From Aureimonas mangrovi (GTDB lineage: Bacteria > Pseudomonadota > Alphaproteobacteria > Rhizobiales > Rhizobiaceae): a stretch of DNA of 64,000 bases. Made by a program: the position numbers and the translations under genes. Shown piece by piece: positions 26,670-35,660 of the stretch. The stretch lies in contig NZ_CP059692.1 in the NCBI RefSeq assembly GCF_014058705.1, forward strand, positions 3,212,001 through 3,276,000. Direction: 5' to 3'. A model generated the notes under the pieces. It searched no databases, was not told where the DNA came from, and worked only from the letters and a program-made list of their open reading frames with translations. How positions within the stretch are numbered: the stretch's first letter is position 1; each line of letters opens with the position of its first letter.

Positions 26670-27614
26670 TCAGCCCTTCAGCTTGGTGTCGAGAAGCTTG
26701 GCATCGAGGCGGCCCATCAGCTCGTCGAGCTCCTGGAGGTCGCGCGCTGCTAGCTTGGGGCCCGGATGGCGCACATGGGCGGTGGCGATCGCGCCGCGCC
26801 GGCGCAGGATTTCCTTGCGCACGGCAAAACCAAAGCCGAGCTGCTGCTCGTGGCGCAGGATCGGGAGATAGAGGTCGAACAGATCCTCCGCCTCCTCGTT
26901 GTCGCCGGCCTCAAAGCGTTCGCACACGCCGACCAGCATCTCCGGATAGGCGAAACCGGTCATCGCGCCGTCGACGCCGCGCCGCAGCTCCTGCGGCAGG
27001 TGCAGGCCGCCATTGCCGACGAGGATCGAGACGCGACGCCCCTTGCCGGCATCCGAGCGCTCGCGCAGCTTCGTGATCTTGGTCAGGCCCGGCGATTCCT
27101 CGTGCTTCAGCATCACGAGGTTGGGGAAATCGTCGATCAGCCGGTGCAGGACCGCAACCGAGGTCGAGACGCCGGTCGTCTGCGGATAATCCTGGTAGCA
27201 GACCGGGATGCCCTCAAGGCGCGAAAGCACCGTCTCGAAGTAGCCGTAGACCTGGTCGTCGGTCTTCAGGCCGGGGATCGGCGCGACCATGACGCCCGCC
27301 GCGCCCTTGTCCATTGCGTCCCTGGCGAAGCGTACGAGGTTGTCCGTGCCGGGGTTGCTGGCGCCGACGATCACTGGCTTCGTGCCGCTAAGGCGCGAAA
27401 GATAGCGCTCCAGAAATTGCGTCGATTCGGCCGGCGTCAACTTCGTCGCCTCGCCTAGAATGCCGAGGATCGTGAAGCCGGTCGCGCCCTTCTCGACGTA
27501 AAAATCCACAAGCGTGTCGACGCTTTGGAGGTCGAGCGACCCATCTTCGCCGAAGGGCGTGGGCGAGATGACGTAGACGCCTCTGGTGGTCTCGTCGATG
27601 CGCGGCGCACTCAT
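26670..27614 (-). CDS. Dihydrodipicolinate synthase (DapA) family aldolase
   Basis: A 314-aa Schiff-base aldolase of the DapA/N-acetylneuraminate lyase superfamily. The Schiff-base lysine is K170 in VMLKHEESPG; a catalytic Tyr lies in CYQDYPQTTG; the substrate loop is ILGILGEATKLTPAE in place of GTTGE. The changed loop and the catabolic setting argue against a role in lysine synthesis and for splitting a 2-keto acid. The ATG at 27614 has a GAGGAGGAAG site; upstream in-frame codons are unlikely. It is the first gene of the leftward operon and is divergent from the amino-acid-type binding protein gene. Confidence 0.9.
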   Translation of the reverse strand: MSAPRIDETTRGVYVISPTPFGEDGSLDLQSVDTLVDFYVEKGATGFTILGILGEATKLTPAESTQFLERYLSRLSGTKPVIVGASNPGTDNLVRFARDAMDKGAAGVMVAPIPGLKTDDQVYGYFETVLSRLEGIPVCYQDYPQTTGVSTSVAVLHRLIDDFPNLVMLKHEESPGLTKITKLRERSDAGKGRRVSILVGNGGLHLPQELRRGVDGAMTGFAYPEMLVGVCERFEAGDNEEAEDLFDLYLPILRHEQQLGFGFAVRKEILRRRGAIATAHVRHPGPKLAARDLQELDELMGRLDAKLLDTKLKG

Positions 27615-27901
27615 GAGTCTCTTCCTCCTCGTCAGGCAAATTCGGCACCCGCTGCTGTAGGCGGGCCTTCCCCATCGGTGAGTAGGTGATGGTGGAAAGG
27701 CTGGCAAGCGCGGGGCGTCCTTCCGCAGAGGCTCGCATTTCCCAGACCCTCAGGCTCCCCAGAGCCTTATGCGCTCGTATATGAATTTCTGATCATTCGA
27801 TCCAAATTACGTGGCCTTTCGAATATTGCGCCGCGTCAGACGTCATGCACTAATGCCCATCTCCTGCACTTGTTCATTTTTAGAGCAGGCACGGTTTTTC
27901 G
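27615..27901. promoter_or_regulatory. Divergent promoter region of the catabolic island
   Basis: This 287-bp gap separates the DapA-like gene (left) from the ABC binding-protein gene (right). The part at 27775-27900 is AT-richer than its surroundings, with ATATGAATTTCTGATCATTC (a GAAT...ATTC inverted repeat) and runs of A and T near 27875. It must hold both promoters. I see no open reading frame or RNA gene in it. Confidence 0.5.
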
Positions 27902-28768
27902 ATGGAGACCTTCATGATGCGCCTTCGTCTTTCGTCTTCCCTTGCCGCATTGGCCGTGATGGCCACCACCGCCGGCGCACCGGCGCAGGAAGCGCTGCGC
28001 ACCGCGCTCGACGGCACCTTCGCCCCGCATGCGATGCCGACGATGAGCGGCGGCGTCGAGGGTTTCAACGTCGATCTCGCCGCCCTGATCGGCGAGCGCC
28101 TCGGCCGCGAGGTCGAGGTGACGGCCGCGCAGTTCTCCGGTCTCATCCCGGCACTGCAGGCCGGCACCTACGACTTCCTCTCCGCGCCCGTCACGGTGAA
28201 CGAGGAGCGCGCCGCGAACCTTCTCTTCACCGAAGGCTTCATGGACACCAACTTCGCCTTCGTCGTGCCGGATGCGAGCGCGGGCGAGTATGAGACGCTG
28301 GACGACTTCCGCGGCAAGACCATCGCCGTCAATCGCGGTTCGGCCTATGACAGCTATCTTGCCGAGAATGCCGCCGAATACGGCTGGACGGTCGAGGCGT
28401 TCGGCACCAACACGGACGCCGTGCAGGCCGTTCTTGCCGGCCGCGCGGACGCCAACCTCGCCGGCGCCACGGTTGCCGCCTGGGCCGCGCAGCAGACGCC
28501 GGGCCTCGCCCTCTCCTACGAGATCGAGACTGGCCTCGTCTGGGCTCTGTCCTTCCGGCAGGACAGCGAGGAGATGCGCAACCTCGTCGATCGCGCCATC
28601 GAGTGCCTGAAGATTGACGGCTCCATGGCCGAGTTGTCGGAGAAGTGGTTCGGCGTCACGCCGACCGAGGGCACGACCATCGTCACCCCGACGCCGGGCT
28701 ACGGCGTGCCGGGATTCCCCGGCTATGTCGAGGACGACCACCAGCCCTCCTGCGACAACCTCTCGTAA
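27902..28768 (+). CDS. Polar amino-acid-type ABC transporter substrate-binding protein
   Basis: A 288-aa periplasmic binding protein. A signal peptide covers about residues 1-29 (cleavage near APAQE). The body has the family-3 solute-binding fold, with [37 protein letters not shown], the hinge [18 protein letters not shown] and [16 protein letters not shown]. The C-terminus carries a 30-residue Gly/Pro-rich extension with a Cys, next to another Cys in the body. It is the first gene of the rightward operon that continues with an ATPase and two permeases, so it imports an amino acid or related small amide. Confidence 0.92.
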   Translation: METFMMRLRLSSSLAALAVMATTAGAPAQEALRTALDGTFAPHAMPTMSGGVEGFNVDLAALIGERLGREVEVTAAQFSGLIPALQAGTYDFLSAPVTVNEERAANLLFTEGFMDTNFAFVVPDASAGEYETLDDFRGKTIAVNRGSAYDSYLAENAAEYGWTVEAFGTNTDAVQAVLAGRADANLAGATVAAWAAQQTPGLALSYEIETGLVWALSFRQDSEEMRNLVDRAIECLKIDGSMAELSEKWFGVTPTEGTTIVTPTPGYGVPGFPGYVEDDHQPSCDNLS

Positions 28769-28790
28769 CGGGCGGCAGGATCGCGCGACG

Positions 28791-29543
28791 ATGCCTCGCC
28801 CCGCCCTCGAAATCGTCTCGCTGTCGAAGAGCTTCGGCAAGGCGCAGGTTCTGCGCGACATCTCGCTGGCGGTGGCGCCGGGCGAACTCGTCTGCCTGAT
28901 CGGGCCGTCCGGCTCTGGCAAGTCGACGCTCCTGCGCTGTTGCAACAGGCTGGAGGAGCCGACGGGCGGCGACATCGTGATCGAGGGGCGCAACATCCAC
29001 GGCGGCTCGGCGCGAGACCTGCAGAGGATGCGCGCGCGCACCGGAATGGTGTTCCAGAGCTTCAACCTCTACCCGCATCTCGATGTGATGGGGAACGTCA
29101 CACTCGCGCAGCGAAAAGCGCTTGGACGAACGCGCGAGGCGGCCGTGGCCAAGGCACGCGAAATGCTGGCGATGGTGGGGCTCGCCGAGAAGGAAAGGGC
29201 CTACCCGGCCGAACTTTCGGGCGGACAGCAGCAGCGCGTCGCTATCGCCCGCGCGCTGGCCCTCGACCCGACGGTGATGCTCTTCGACGAGCCGACCTCG
29301 GCGCTCGACCCCGAACTCGTCGGCTCGGTGCTGGCCGTCATGCGCGAGTTGAAGACACGCGGCATGACCATGCTGGTCGTCACCCACGAGATGGCTTTCG
29401 CGCGCGAAGCGGCCGACCGCGTCGTCTTCATGGATGGCGGCGTGATCGTCGAACAGGGCCCGCCCGAGGCCGTGTTCGGCGCGCCGAAGATGGAGCGCAC
29501 GAGAGCATTCCTCCAGCGCCTCGGCGGCGTGCGCGCGGAGTAG
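28791..29543 (+). CDS. Amino-acid ABC transporter ATP-binding protein
   Basis: A 250-aa ATPase of the HisP/GlnQ type. Walker A is [13 protein letters not shown], the Q-loop is [12 protein letters not shown], the signature is [15 protein letters not shown], Walker B is [14 protein letters not shown] and the switch His is in VVTHEMAFA. It energises import by the adjacent permeases. It starts 22 nt after the binding-protein gene; the ATG at 28791 gives the usual short N-terminus. The next gene starts within 5 nt of its stop. Confidence 0.95.
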   Translation: MPRPALEIVSLSKSFGKAQVLRDISLAVAPGELVCLIGPSGSGKSTLLRCCNRLEEPTGGDIVIEGRNIHGGSARDLQRMRARTGMVFQSFNLYPHLDVMGNVTLAQRKALGRTREAAVAKAREMLAMVGLAEKERAYPAELSGGQQQRVAIARALALDPTVMLFDEPTSALDPELVGSVLAVMRELKTRGMTMLVVTHEMAFAREAADRVVFMDGGVIVEQGPPEAVFGAPKMERTRAFLQRLGGVRAE

Positions 29544-29547
29544 GCCG

Positions 29548-30219
29548 GTGGAGCGCTTCCTCGACACCTTCTTCAACCCGGCGACGATCGCAAGGTACAC
29601 GCCCGCCGTCATCGAGGGCGCGTGGATCACGATCCAGCTCGCGGTCGCCGTCACCGTGGCCGGCACGCTTCTCGGCCTGGCGCTGGCCATGCTGCGGACC
29701 TTCCGCCTGCCCGTCGTCAATCTCCTCATCGTGGCCTTCGCCGATATCGGCCGCGCGCTGCCGCCGCTCGTCGTCATCCTTCTGTTCTATTTCGGCCTGC
29801 CTGGCGTCGGCATCCGCCTGTCGGGGCCGATGGTGGTCTTCGTTGTCCTCGCGCTGACGCTCGCAGCCTTCGCGGAAGAGGCGTTCTGGGCCGGTTTCAC
29901 ATCCATTCCGCGCGGCCAGTGGGAGGCGGGAAGCGCGACGGGCCTGTCCTTTCCCTCGACGCTCCTCTTCGTGGCGCTGCCGCAGGCCGTGCGCCTCGCC
30001 ACCCCGCCGCTCGTCAACCGCATTCTCGCCATCTCGAAGATGACCGCGCTCGGCTCGGTCGTCGGCGTGCAGGAAATCCTCGGCGCGGCGAGTGCCGCCC
30101 AGAGCCTTTCGGGCTCGGCAACGCCGCTCGCGATGGCCGCGATCGCCTATCTGATCGTTTTCCTGCCGGTCACCGTCGGCGCGCGGCTCCTCGAACGCCG
30201 CCTCGCGTGGAAGAGCTGA
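29548..30219 (+). CDS. Amino-acid ABC transporter permease 1
   Basis: A 223-aa inner-membrane permease with about five helices. The EAA loop that docks the ATPase is visible as GQWEAGSATGLSFPSTLLFVALPQAVRLATPP. Helices begin after the amphipathic N-terminus FLDTFFNPATIARYTPAVIEG. The gene starts 5 nt after the ATPase gene and probably pairs with the second permease to form the heterodimeric membrane core. The start may be GTG at 29548 as annotated; translation is likely coupled to the gene before. Confidence 0.92.
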   Translation: MERFLDTFFNPATIARYTPAVIEGAWITIQLAVAVTVAGTLLGLALAMLRTFRLPVVNLLIVAFADIGRALPPLVVILLFYFGLPGVGIRLSGPMVVFVVLALTLAAFAEEAFWAGFTSIPRGQWEAGSATGLSFPSTLLFVALPQAVRLATPPLVNRILAISKMTALGSVVGVQEILGAASAAQSLSGSATPLAMAAIAYLIVFLPVTVGARLLERRLAWKS

Positions 30220-30231
30220 GGGAGTGGATCG

Positions 30232-30897
30232 ATGGACGACGTGATCCAGCAGTTCTTCAATGTCGAGGTGATGTGGCGCGCCGCTCCGCTGCTCGCGCAG
30301 GGCCTGTGGATGACCGCGCAGCTCTGCGTCGCGGTCGTCGGGCTCGGGCTCGTCGGCGGGCTCTTCGTCGCCCTCGCCAGCCTGTCCGCGCACCGCTGGG
30401 TCCGGCTTCCCGCCCTCGTCTATGTCGACGTCTTCCGGGCGCTGCCGCCGCTCGTCCTTCTCGTCTTCGTCTATTCCGGGCTGCCCTTCGCCGGCGTCGA
30501 GCTTTCGCCCTTCGCGGCCGTGGTGCTGGCCTTCCTCCTCAACAACTCGTCCTATTACGGCGAGGTCTACCGCGCCGGGCTTCTCTCCGTGCCGGCGGGG
30601 CAGCGCGAGGCGGCCCGCGCGACGGGGCTCTCCGAAACGCAGACGCTCGCCTTCGTCGTGCTGCCGCAGGCGGTGCGCAACGTCCTGCCGGACCTCCTGT
30701 CGAACACGATCGAGGTCGTGAAGCTCACCTCGCTCGCCTCCGTCGTCTCGCTCGCCGAGCTTCTCTACGCGGCGAACATGGCGCGCTCGATCACCTACAA
30801 CGCCTCGCCGCTGGTGGCGGCGGCGCTCATCTATCTCGTGCTTCTGTGGCCGCTCGTACGCCTCGTCAGCCGCTATCAGCGCCGCCTCGCCATCTGA
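30232..30897 (+). CDS. Amino-acid ABC transporter permease 2
   Basis: A 221-aa permease of the same type as the gene before it. The N-terminus DDVIQQFFNVEVMWRAAPLL parallels that of the first permease, and the EAA loop is GQREAARATGLSETQTLAFVVLPQAVRNVLPDL. Five hydrophobic segments are visible. The gene starts 13 nt after permease 1, with GGGAGTGGATCG in front of the ATG. It completes a four-gene importer that feeds the hydrolases encoded next. Confidence 0.93.
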   Translation: MDDVIQQFFNVEVMWRAAPLLAQGLWMTAQLCVAVVGLGLVGGLFVALASLSAHRWVRLPALVYVDVFRALPPLVLLVFVYSGLPFAGVELSPFAAVVLAFLLNNSSYYGEVYRAGLLSVPAGQREAARATGLSETQTLAFVVLPQAVRNVLPDLLSNTIEVVKLTSLASVVSLAELLYAANMARSITYNASPLVAAALIYLVLLWPLVRLVSRYQRRLAI

Positions 30898-30932
30898 GGC
30901 GCCGCATCCTCGCAAGGGAACAGGACAGACCC

Positions 30933-31859
30933 ATGACCCAACTCGTCGTCGGCGGCGCCCAGATGGGCGCCATCCAGAGGGCCGACAGCCGCAAGGCCGT
31001 CGTCGCCCGCATGATCGCGCTGATGGAGGAGGCCGCGTCAAAGGGCGTCGAGATGCTCGTCTATCCGGAGCTGGCGCTGACCACCTTCTTCCCGCGCTGG
31101 TACATGGAGGACCAAGCGGAGGTCGACCTCTGGTTCGAGCGCGAGATGCCGGGCCCCGACACCGCGCCCCTGTTCGAGAAAGCCCGCGAACTCGGCATCG
31201 CGATGACCTTCGGCTACGCGGAGCTGACGCCGGACGGGCATCATTTCAACACCTCGATCCTGACCAACCGCAAGGCCGAGATCGTCGGCAAGTACCGAAA
31301 GATCCACCTGCCGGGCCATGTCGAATACGACACGGAGCGCGCCTTCCAGCATCTGGAGAAACGCTATTTCGAACCTGGCGACCTCGGCTTCCCGGTCTGG
31401 CGCAACGAGGGCGTCGTGATGGGTATGGCGATCTGCAACGACCGGCGCTGGCCCGAGACCTACCGCGTCATGGGCCTGCAGGGCGTCGAACTCGTGACCC
31501 TCGGCTACAACACCCCTTCGGTGAACAGCCAGATGAGCGACGAGGGCGTCGAGAAGCGCCTCTTCCACTCGGAGCTCTCGCTGCAGGCCGGCGCCTACCA
31601 GAACGCCACCTTCGTCGCCGGCATCGCCAAGGCGGGCGTCGAGGACGGACACCCGCTGATGGGCGGCTCGATCATCGTCGATCCCAACGGCTTCATTCTC
31701 GCCAAGGCGACGAGCGAGGAGGACGAGCTGATCGTGGCGCCCTGCGACTTCCGCGAATGCGCCTTCGGCAAGGAGACGATCTTCGACTTCGCGCGCCACC
31801 GCCGCGTGGAGCATTATGGCCGCATCACCTCGCAGACCGGCGCGGTCGTCGAGGTCTGA
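30933..31859 (+). CDS. N-carbamoyl-D-amino-acid hydrolase
   Basis: A 308-aa nitrilase-superfamily amidase that splits N-carbamoyl-amino acids into the amino acid, CO2 and ammonia. The Glu-Lys-Cys triad is E46 (YPELALTTFFPRW), K123 (KYRKIHLPG) and C168 (AICNDRRWPE). Segments EMPGPDT, FQHLEKRYFEPGDLGFPV and GYNTPSVN follow the D-carbamoylase pattern closely. The ATG at 30933 fits homologues. It sits between the ABC importer and the hydantoinase, the classical next step in hydantoin use. Stereochemistry and true substrate cannot be proven here. Confidence 0.93.
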   Translation: MTQLVVGGAQMGAIQRADSRKAVVARMIALMEEAASKGVEMLVYPELALTTFFPRWYMEDQAEVDLWFEREMPGPDTAPLFEKARELGIAMTFGYAELTPDGHHFNTSILTNRKAEIVGKYRKIHLPGHVEYDTERAFQHLEKRYFEPGDLGFPVWRNEGVVMGMAICNDRRWPETYRVMGLQGVELVTLGYNTPSVNSQMSDEGVEKRLFHSELSLQAGAYQNATFVAGIAKAGVEDGHPLMGGSIIVDPNGFILAKATSEEDELIVAPCDFRECAFGKETIFDFARHRRVEHYGRITSQTGAVVEV

Positions 31860-31881
31860 GGCGAGCAGGGAGGATATGCCG

Positions 31882-33345
31882 ATGAGCGAGTTCGATACCG
31901 TCATCCACGGCGGCACGCTCGTGACCGCCGCCGAGACCTTCGCCGGTGACATCGCCATCCGCGACGGGCGGATCGCGGCCATCGCCGAGCGCATCGAAGG
32001 CGGGGCGCGCCGCCTCGACGCAGGGGGACGCCTCGTGATGCCGGGCGGCATCGAGGCGCATTGCCACATCGCGCAGGAAAGCTCGTCCGGCGTGTTGAGC
32101 GCCGACGACTACTATACGGGCTCGGTCTCGGCGGCCTTCGGCGGCAATGCCTGCTTCGTGCCCTTCGCCGCGCAGCACCGGGGCCAGACCATCGCCGAGG
32201 TCATCGAGACCTATGACGGACGCGCGGCACCCAACTCTGTCCTCGACTATTCCTACCATCTGATCGTCTCCGACCCGACGCCGACCGTCCTGCGCGATGA
32301 GCTGCCGCGCGCCTTCGAGCGCGGCATCACCTCCTTCAAGGTCTTCATGACCTACGACCTGATGAATGTCGGCGATGCCGGCCTTCTCGACATCCTGACC
32401 GTGGCGAAGACCCACGGCGCGCTGACCATGGTCCATGCCGAGAACAACGACATGGTCAAATGGATGAACGCGCGCCTTGCGGCGGCCGGCGCGATCGAGC
32501 CGAAATACCACGCGGTCAGCCGGCCCGAGCTGGCCGAGGAAGAGGCGATCCACCGCGCCGTGTGCCTTGCCAAGCTGGTCGACGCGCCGCTCTTCGTCGT
32601 CCACGTCTCGACGCGCGGCGGCGCGGCGATCGTCGCGCGCGAACGCGCGAGCGGCACGCGCCTCTTTTCGGAGACCTGCCCGCAATATCTCGCGCTGACG
32701 CGGGCCGACCTGGACCGGCCGGGCCGGGAGGGCGCGAAATACATCTGCTCCCCGCCGCTGCGGGACGAGGCGACGCGGGAGGCGCTCTGGGACCATGTGG
32801 CCGCCGGCACCTTCGACAGCGTGTCCTCAGACCACGCGCCCTATCGCTTCGACGAGGGCGGCAAGTTCCTGAACGGGCTCGACGCGCCCTATCCCAAGAT
32901 CGCCAACGGCATGCCCGGCATCGCCGCGCGCCTGCCCTACCTGTTCTCGGAAGGCGTCGCGGAGGGCCGCATCACGCTGCAGCAGTTCGTCGCGCTGTCG
33001 TCGTCGAACGCCGCACGCGTCTTCGGGCTCGACACCAAGGGCTCGCTGATGCCCGGCTTCGACGCCGACATCGCGATCTGGAATCCGGAGACCCGCCGCA
33101 CGATGCGCCTCGAGGACCAGCACGATGCGATGGACTACACGCCCTTCGAAGGCATGGAACTGACCGGCGTACCCGAGACGGTGATCAACCGCGGCGAGAT
33201 CGTCGTCGCGGACGGTGAGCTGAAGGCCAAGCGGGGGCGCGGACGCTTCGTCGCCCGCAAGCCCTCGGGGCGCAGCGCGGCACGGGGACATGTCGCGCCC
33301 GAATTCGCCGCCGCGCGCGCTTATGGCACGGAGATCGCTCCATGA
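31882..33345 (+). CDS. D-hydantoinase / dihydropyrimidinase
   Basis: A 487-aa binuclear-metal amidohydrolase that opens hydantoin or dihydropyrimidine rings to N-carbamoyl amino acids. Metal ligands: HxH at H60/H62 (IEAHCHIAQ), the carboxylated lysine K153 (SFKVFMTYD), H185 (MVHAENND), H241 (VVHVSTRGG) and Asp in SSDHAPY. The ribosome site GGGAGG favours the ATG at 31882 over one six bases upstream. The last four bases overlap the racemase start. It lies just after the carbamoylase gene, so ring opening and decarbamoylation are encoded together. Confidence 0.94.
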   Translation: MSEFDTVIHGGTLVTAAETFAGDIAIRDGRIAAIAERIEGGARRLDAGGRLVMPGGIEAHCHIAQESSSGVLSADDYYTGSVSAAFGGNACFVPFAAQHRGQTIAEVIETYDGRAAPNSVLDYSYHLIVSDPTPTVLRDELPRAFERGITSFKVFMTYDLMNVGDAGLLDILTVAKTHGALTMVHAENNDMVKWMNARLAAAGAIEPKYHAVSRPELAEEEAIHRAVCLAKLVDAPLFVVHVSTRGGAAIVARERASGTRLFSETCPQYLALTRADLDRPGREGAKYICSPPLRDEATREALWDHVAAGTFDSVSSDHAPYRFDEGGKFLNGLDAPYPKIANGMPGIAARLPYLFSEGVAEGRITLQQFVALSSSNAARVFGLDTKGSLMPGFDADIAIWNPETRRTMRLEDQHDAMDYTPFEGMELTGVPETVINRGEIVVADGELKAKRGRGRFVARKPSGRSAARGHVAPEFAAARAYGTEIAP

Positions 33346-34025
33346 GCGCGTCGACGGGCCCCGCCCTCCGACCGATCGTCGTCGTCAATCCGAACAGCGA
33401 CGCGGCTGTAACCGAGGCGCTCTCGCAGGCGCTGGAGGGCTTTCGGCGTCCGGGCGGCCCGGCCGTCGAATGCGTGACCTTCGAGGACGGGCCGATCGGC
33501 ATCGTCACGGAGCGCGACGTGCAGGAAGCGGCTCTGCGCTTCGGCGAGTACGCCGCGTCCCGGCCGGACGCCGGGGCGCTGATCAGCGCCTGCTATTCGC
33601 AGCCTGGCGTCGATCTCGCGCGGTCCCTCACACGCGTGCCTGTGATCGGCATCCAGGACGCCGGCGTCCTCACCGCCATGGCGCGGGCGGACCTCTTCGG
33701 CGTCATCGCCGTCGCGCAAGGGTCGATCCCGCGTCACCTTCGTCATCTGCGCCGGCTCGGCGTCGACGGGCGCCTCGCCGGCGAGGTCGCGCTCTCGCAG
33801 CCGATGAGCGTCGCGGAAAGCGGTCGCGGCGAGCGCTCATTTGCGCTTCTGATGGAGGCGGGAAGCGCGCTCGCGGCCATGGGTGCCGGCGCCGTCGTCC
33901 TCGGCTGCGCGGGCATGTCGGGGCACCGCGCGCGGCTCGAGGCCGAGCTCGGCCTCGCCGTCATTGATCCCACGCAGGCCGCCGTCGCGATGGCGCTCGG
34001 AATGCTCGTGGCGGGGACGGCTTGA
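33342..34025 (+). CDS. Hydantoin-racemase-like Asp/Glu racemase family protein
   Basis: A 227-aa protein of the cofactor-independent aspartate/glutamate/hydantoin racemase family. Two catalytic cysteines are in place, one in SACYSQPGVD and one in VLGCAGMSGH, flanked by VVNPNSDAAVT at the N-terminus and GIQDAGVLTAM. Hydantoin racemases let a D-specific pathway use both enantiomers of 5-substituted hydantoins. The start overlaps the hydantoinase stop (ATGA), a tight coupling that supports this role. Allantoin racemases belong to the same family and remain an alternative. Confidence 0.85.
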   Translation: MSASTGPALRPIVVVNPNSDAAVTEALSQALEGFRRPGGPAVECVTFEDGPIGIVTERDVQEAALRFGEYAASRPDAGALISACYSQPGVDLARSLTRVPVIGIQDAGVLTAMARADLFGVIAVAQGSIPRHLRHLRRLGVDGRLAGEVALSQPMSVAESGRGERSFALLMEAGSALAAMGAGAVVLGCAGMSGHRARLEAELGLAVIDPTQAAVAMALGMLVAGTA

Positions 34026-34981
34026 GCGCCGAGGAGCCGGCGAGCGAGAGCGCGGGCGACATCCCGCTGCGCCTCCTTGCGATCTTCGGCGAGTTGATGG
34101 GCGGGGCCACCACCAAGGAGGCGGCCGAACGCCTCAGGATTTCCCAGCCTGCGGTCTCGAACGGCATCCGCCAGCTCGAGGAGAAGCTGGGCGTCAACCT
34201 CTTCGAGCGCCTGCACCGCCGACTCCAGCCGACCGAAGAGGCCTTCCAGCTCTTCCAGGAGGTGCAGCCCGTCTTCCCGATCCTGCGCGGCTTCGAGGCG
34301 CGCGCCCGCGCCATCCGCCTCGGCCATTCGGGCCGCCTGCGCATCCTCTCCACGCCGCCGCTCGGCCACACCGTGGCGGCAACCGCGCTCGGCGCGCTTC
34401 TGGAAAGCCGACCGGACGTCACCGTCTCATACGACGTGCGGCGGCTCGAACACGTCGTGGAGGCGGTTCAGAACGGTTCGGTGGACCTCGGGCTCGGCCT
34501 CGGCTTCGACAGCCATCCCGCCCTCAACGTCGAGACGGTGGCGCGCGTCGAGATGGTCTGCCTGATGCCGGCCACGCACGCTCTGGCCGACCGGGCACGT
34601 GTCGACGCCTCGGCGCTGGCCGGCCACGACCTGATCGGACTGGAGGCCGAATCGCGGCTCGGGAGCGCCGTGCGCTCCGTCTTCCGCCGCGAGAGGAGCC
34701 CCTACGAACCCCGCGTCGAGGTGCGCTACTGCTCGACGGCGGCGGTCCTGTCGCAGGCGGTGAGCGCCGCCACCATCGTCGACCCGTTCACGGCGACGTT
34801 GCGCGCGCCCTCGCAGATCGTCAGGCCCTTCGCCCCGGCCTGCCCGGTGCCCGTCGCGATCCTCTCGCGCCGCGGCGTTCCGCGCTCGCGTCTTGTTCAG
34901 GCCTACGTCACGCAGCTGCGCAGCGTCCTCAAGGCTTTCGAGGCCGACGACGGCCAAGCCCTGCCGGAGACCGTTCGATGA
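34022..34981 (+). CDS. LysR family transcriptional regulator inside the hydantoin operon
   Basis: A 319-aa regulator. The winged helix is LRLLAIFGELMGGATTKEAA with the recognition region RISQPAVSNGIRQLEEKLGVNLFERLHRRLQPTEE; a periplasmic-binding-protein-like effector domain follows (LRILSTPPLGHTVAA onwards). Its TTG start overlaps the TGA of the racemase gene by four bases, an unusual place for a LysR gene, since most are divergent from their targets. It would then be expressed with the genes it may control. The next gene overlaps its stop by four bases. Confidence 0.85.
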   Translation: MSAEEPASESAGDIPLRLLAIFGELMGGATTKEAAERLRISQPAVSNGIRQLEEKLGVNLFERLHRRLQPTEEAFQLFQEVQPVFPILRGFEARARAIRLGHSGRLRILSTPPLGHTVAATALGALLESRPDVTVSYDVRRLEHVVEAVQNGSVDLGLGLGFDSHPALNVETVARVEMVCLMPATHALADRARVDASALAGHDLIGLEAESRLGSAVRSVFRRERSPYEPRVEVRYCSTAAVLSQAVSAATIVDPFTATLRAPSQIVRPFAPACPVPVAILSRRGVPRSRLVQAYVTQLRSVLKAFEADDGQALPETVR

Positions 34982-35643
34982 CCGACCAAGCCGCGCACCC
35001 GATGGCCGGCGCCTTCGAAACCGCGATGGACGCCCTCACCGGCCCGGAGCGCTACAAGCTTCTGTGCGGCGTCGTCGTGCCCCGGCCGATCGCCCTCGTC
35101 ACCACACTCGGCGCGGGCGGCGTGACGAACGCGGCGCCGTTCTCCTTCTTCAACGTCTTCTCCGAGACGCCGCCCCTGGTGATCCTCGGCCTTCAGGCGA
35201 ACCCGGACGGCTCGCACAAGGATACGACGCGCAACGTGCGCGATAACGGGGAATTCGTCGTCAATCTGGTCGACGAGGCACTGGGCGAGGCGATGAACGA
35301 CTGCGCGGTCGACTTCCCGCCGGAGATCGGTGAACCCAAGATGGTCGGGCTGGCGATCACAGCCTCCACCGCCGTTGCGCCCGGCCGCATCGCCCGCGCG
35401 CCTTTCGCGCTGGAATGCCGGCGCCACACGATCCTGTCATTCGGGCCAGGGCGCGAGCTTCTCGTGGGCGAGGTCCTGCATCTCCACGCCGCGCCGGGGC
35501 TGATCGACCGGAAGACGCTGCGCGTCGACGTGGAACGCTACCATCCGCTCGGCCGGCTTTTCGGCAATCTCTACGCCCGCCAGAAGGATCGCCTGACACT
35601 GGAGCGGCGCTCCTACGCGCAGTTCGGAAGCGACGACCTTTGA
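34978..35643 (+). CDS. Flavin reductase family protein
   Basis: A 221-aa FMN-binding split-barrel protein. Typical segments are CGVVVPRPIALVTTLGAGGVTNAAPFS at the start of the barrel (the flavin-phosphate loop), FNVFSETPPLVILGL, TTRNVRDNGEFVVNLV and HPLGRLFGNLYAR at the end. Such proteins supply reduced flavin to monooxygenases or act on small quinone-like compounds; no oxygenase gene is seen nearby, so the partner is missing or elsewhere. It is the last gene of the rightward set and converges with the XRE-cupin gene, 17 nt apart. Confidence 0.88.
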   Translation: MTDQAAHPMAGAFETAMDALTGPERYKLLCGVVVPRPIALVTTLGAGGVTNAAPFSFFNVFSETPPLVILGLQANPDGSHKDTTRNVRDNGEFVVNLVDEALGEAMNDCAVDFPPEIGEPKMVGLAITASTAVAPGRIARAPFALECRRHTILSFGPGRELLVGEVLHLHAAPGLIDRKTLRVDVERYHPLGRLFGNLYARQKDRLTLERRSYAQFGSDDL

Positions 35644-35660
35644 GCGATCCGTCCGCCCGC

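Noticed and set aside
26670-27614. DapA for lysine synthesis, partner of lysA at 3.2 kb
   Set aside because: The substrate loop reads GILGEAT in place of GTTGE(S/T), and the gene sits in a catabolic operon. A housekeeping dapA is expected elsewhere.
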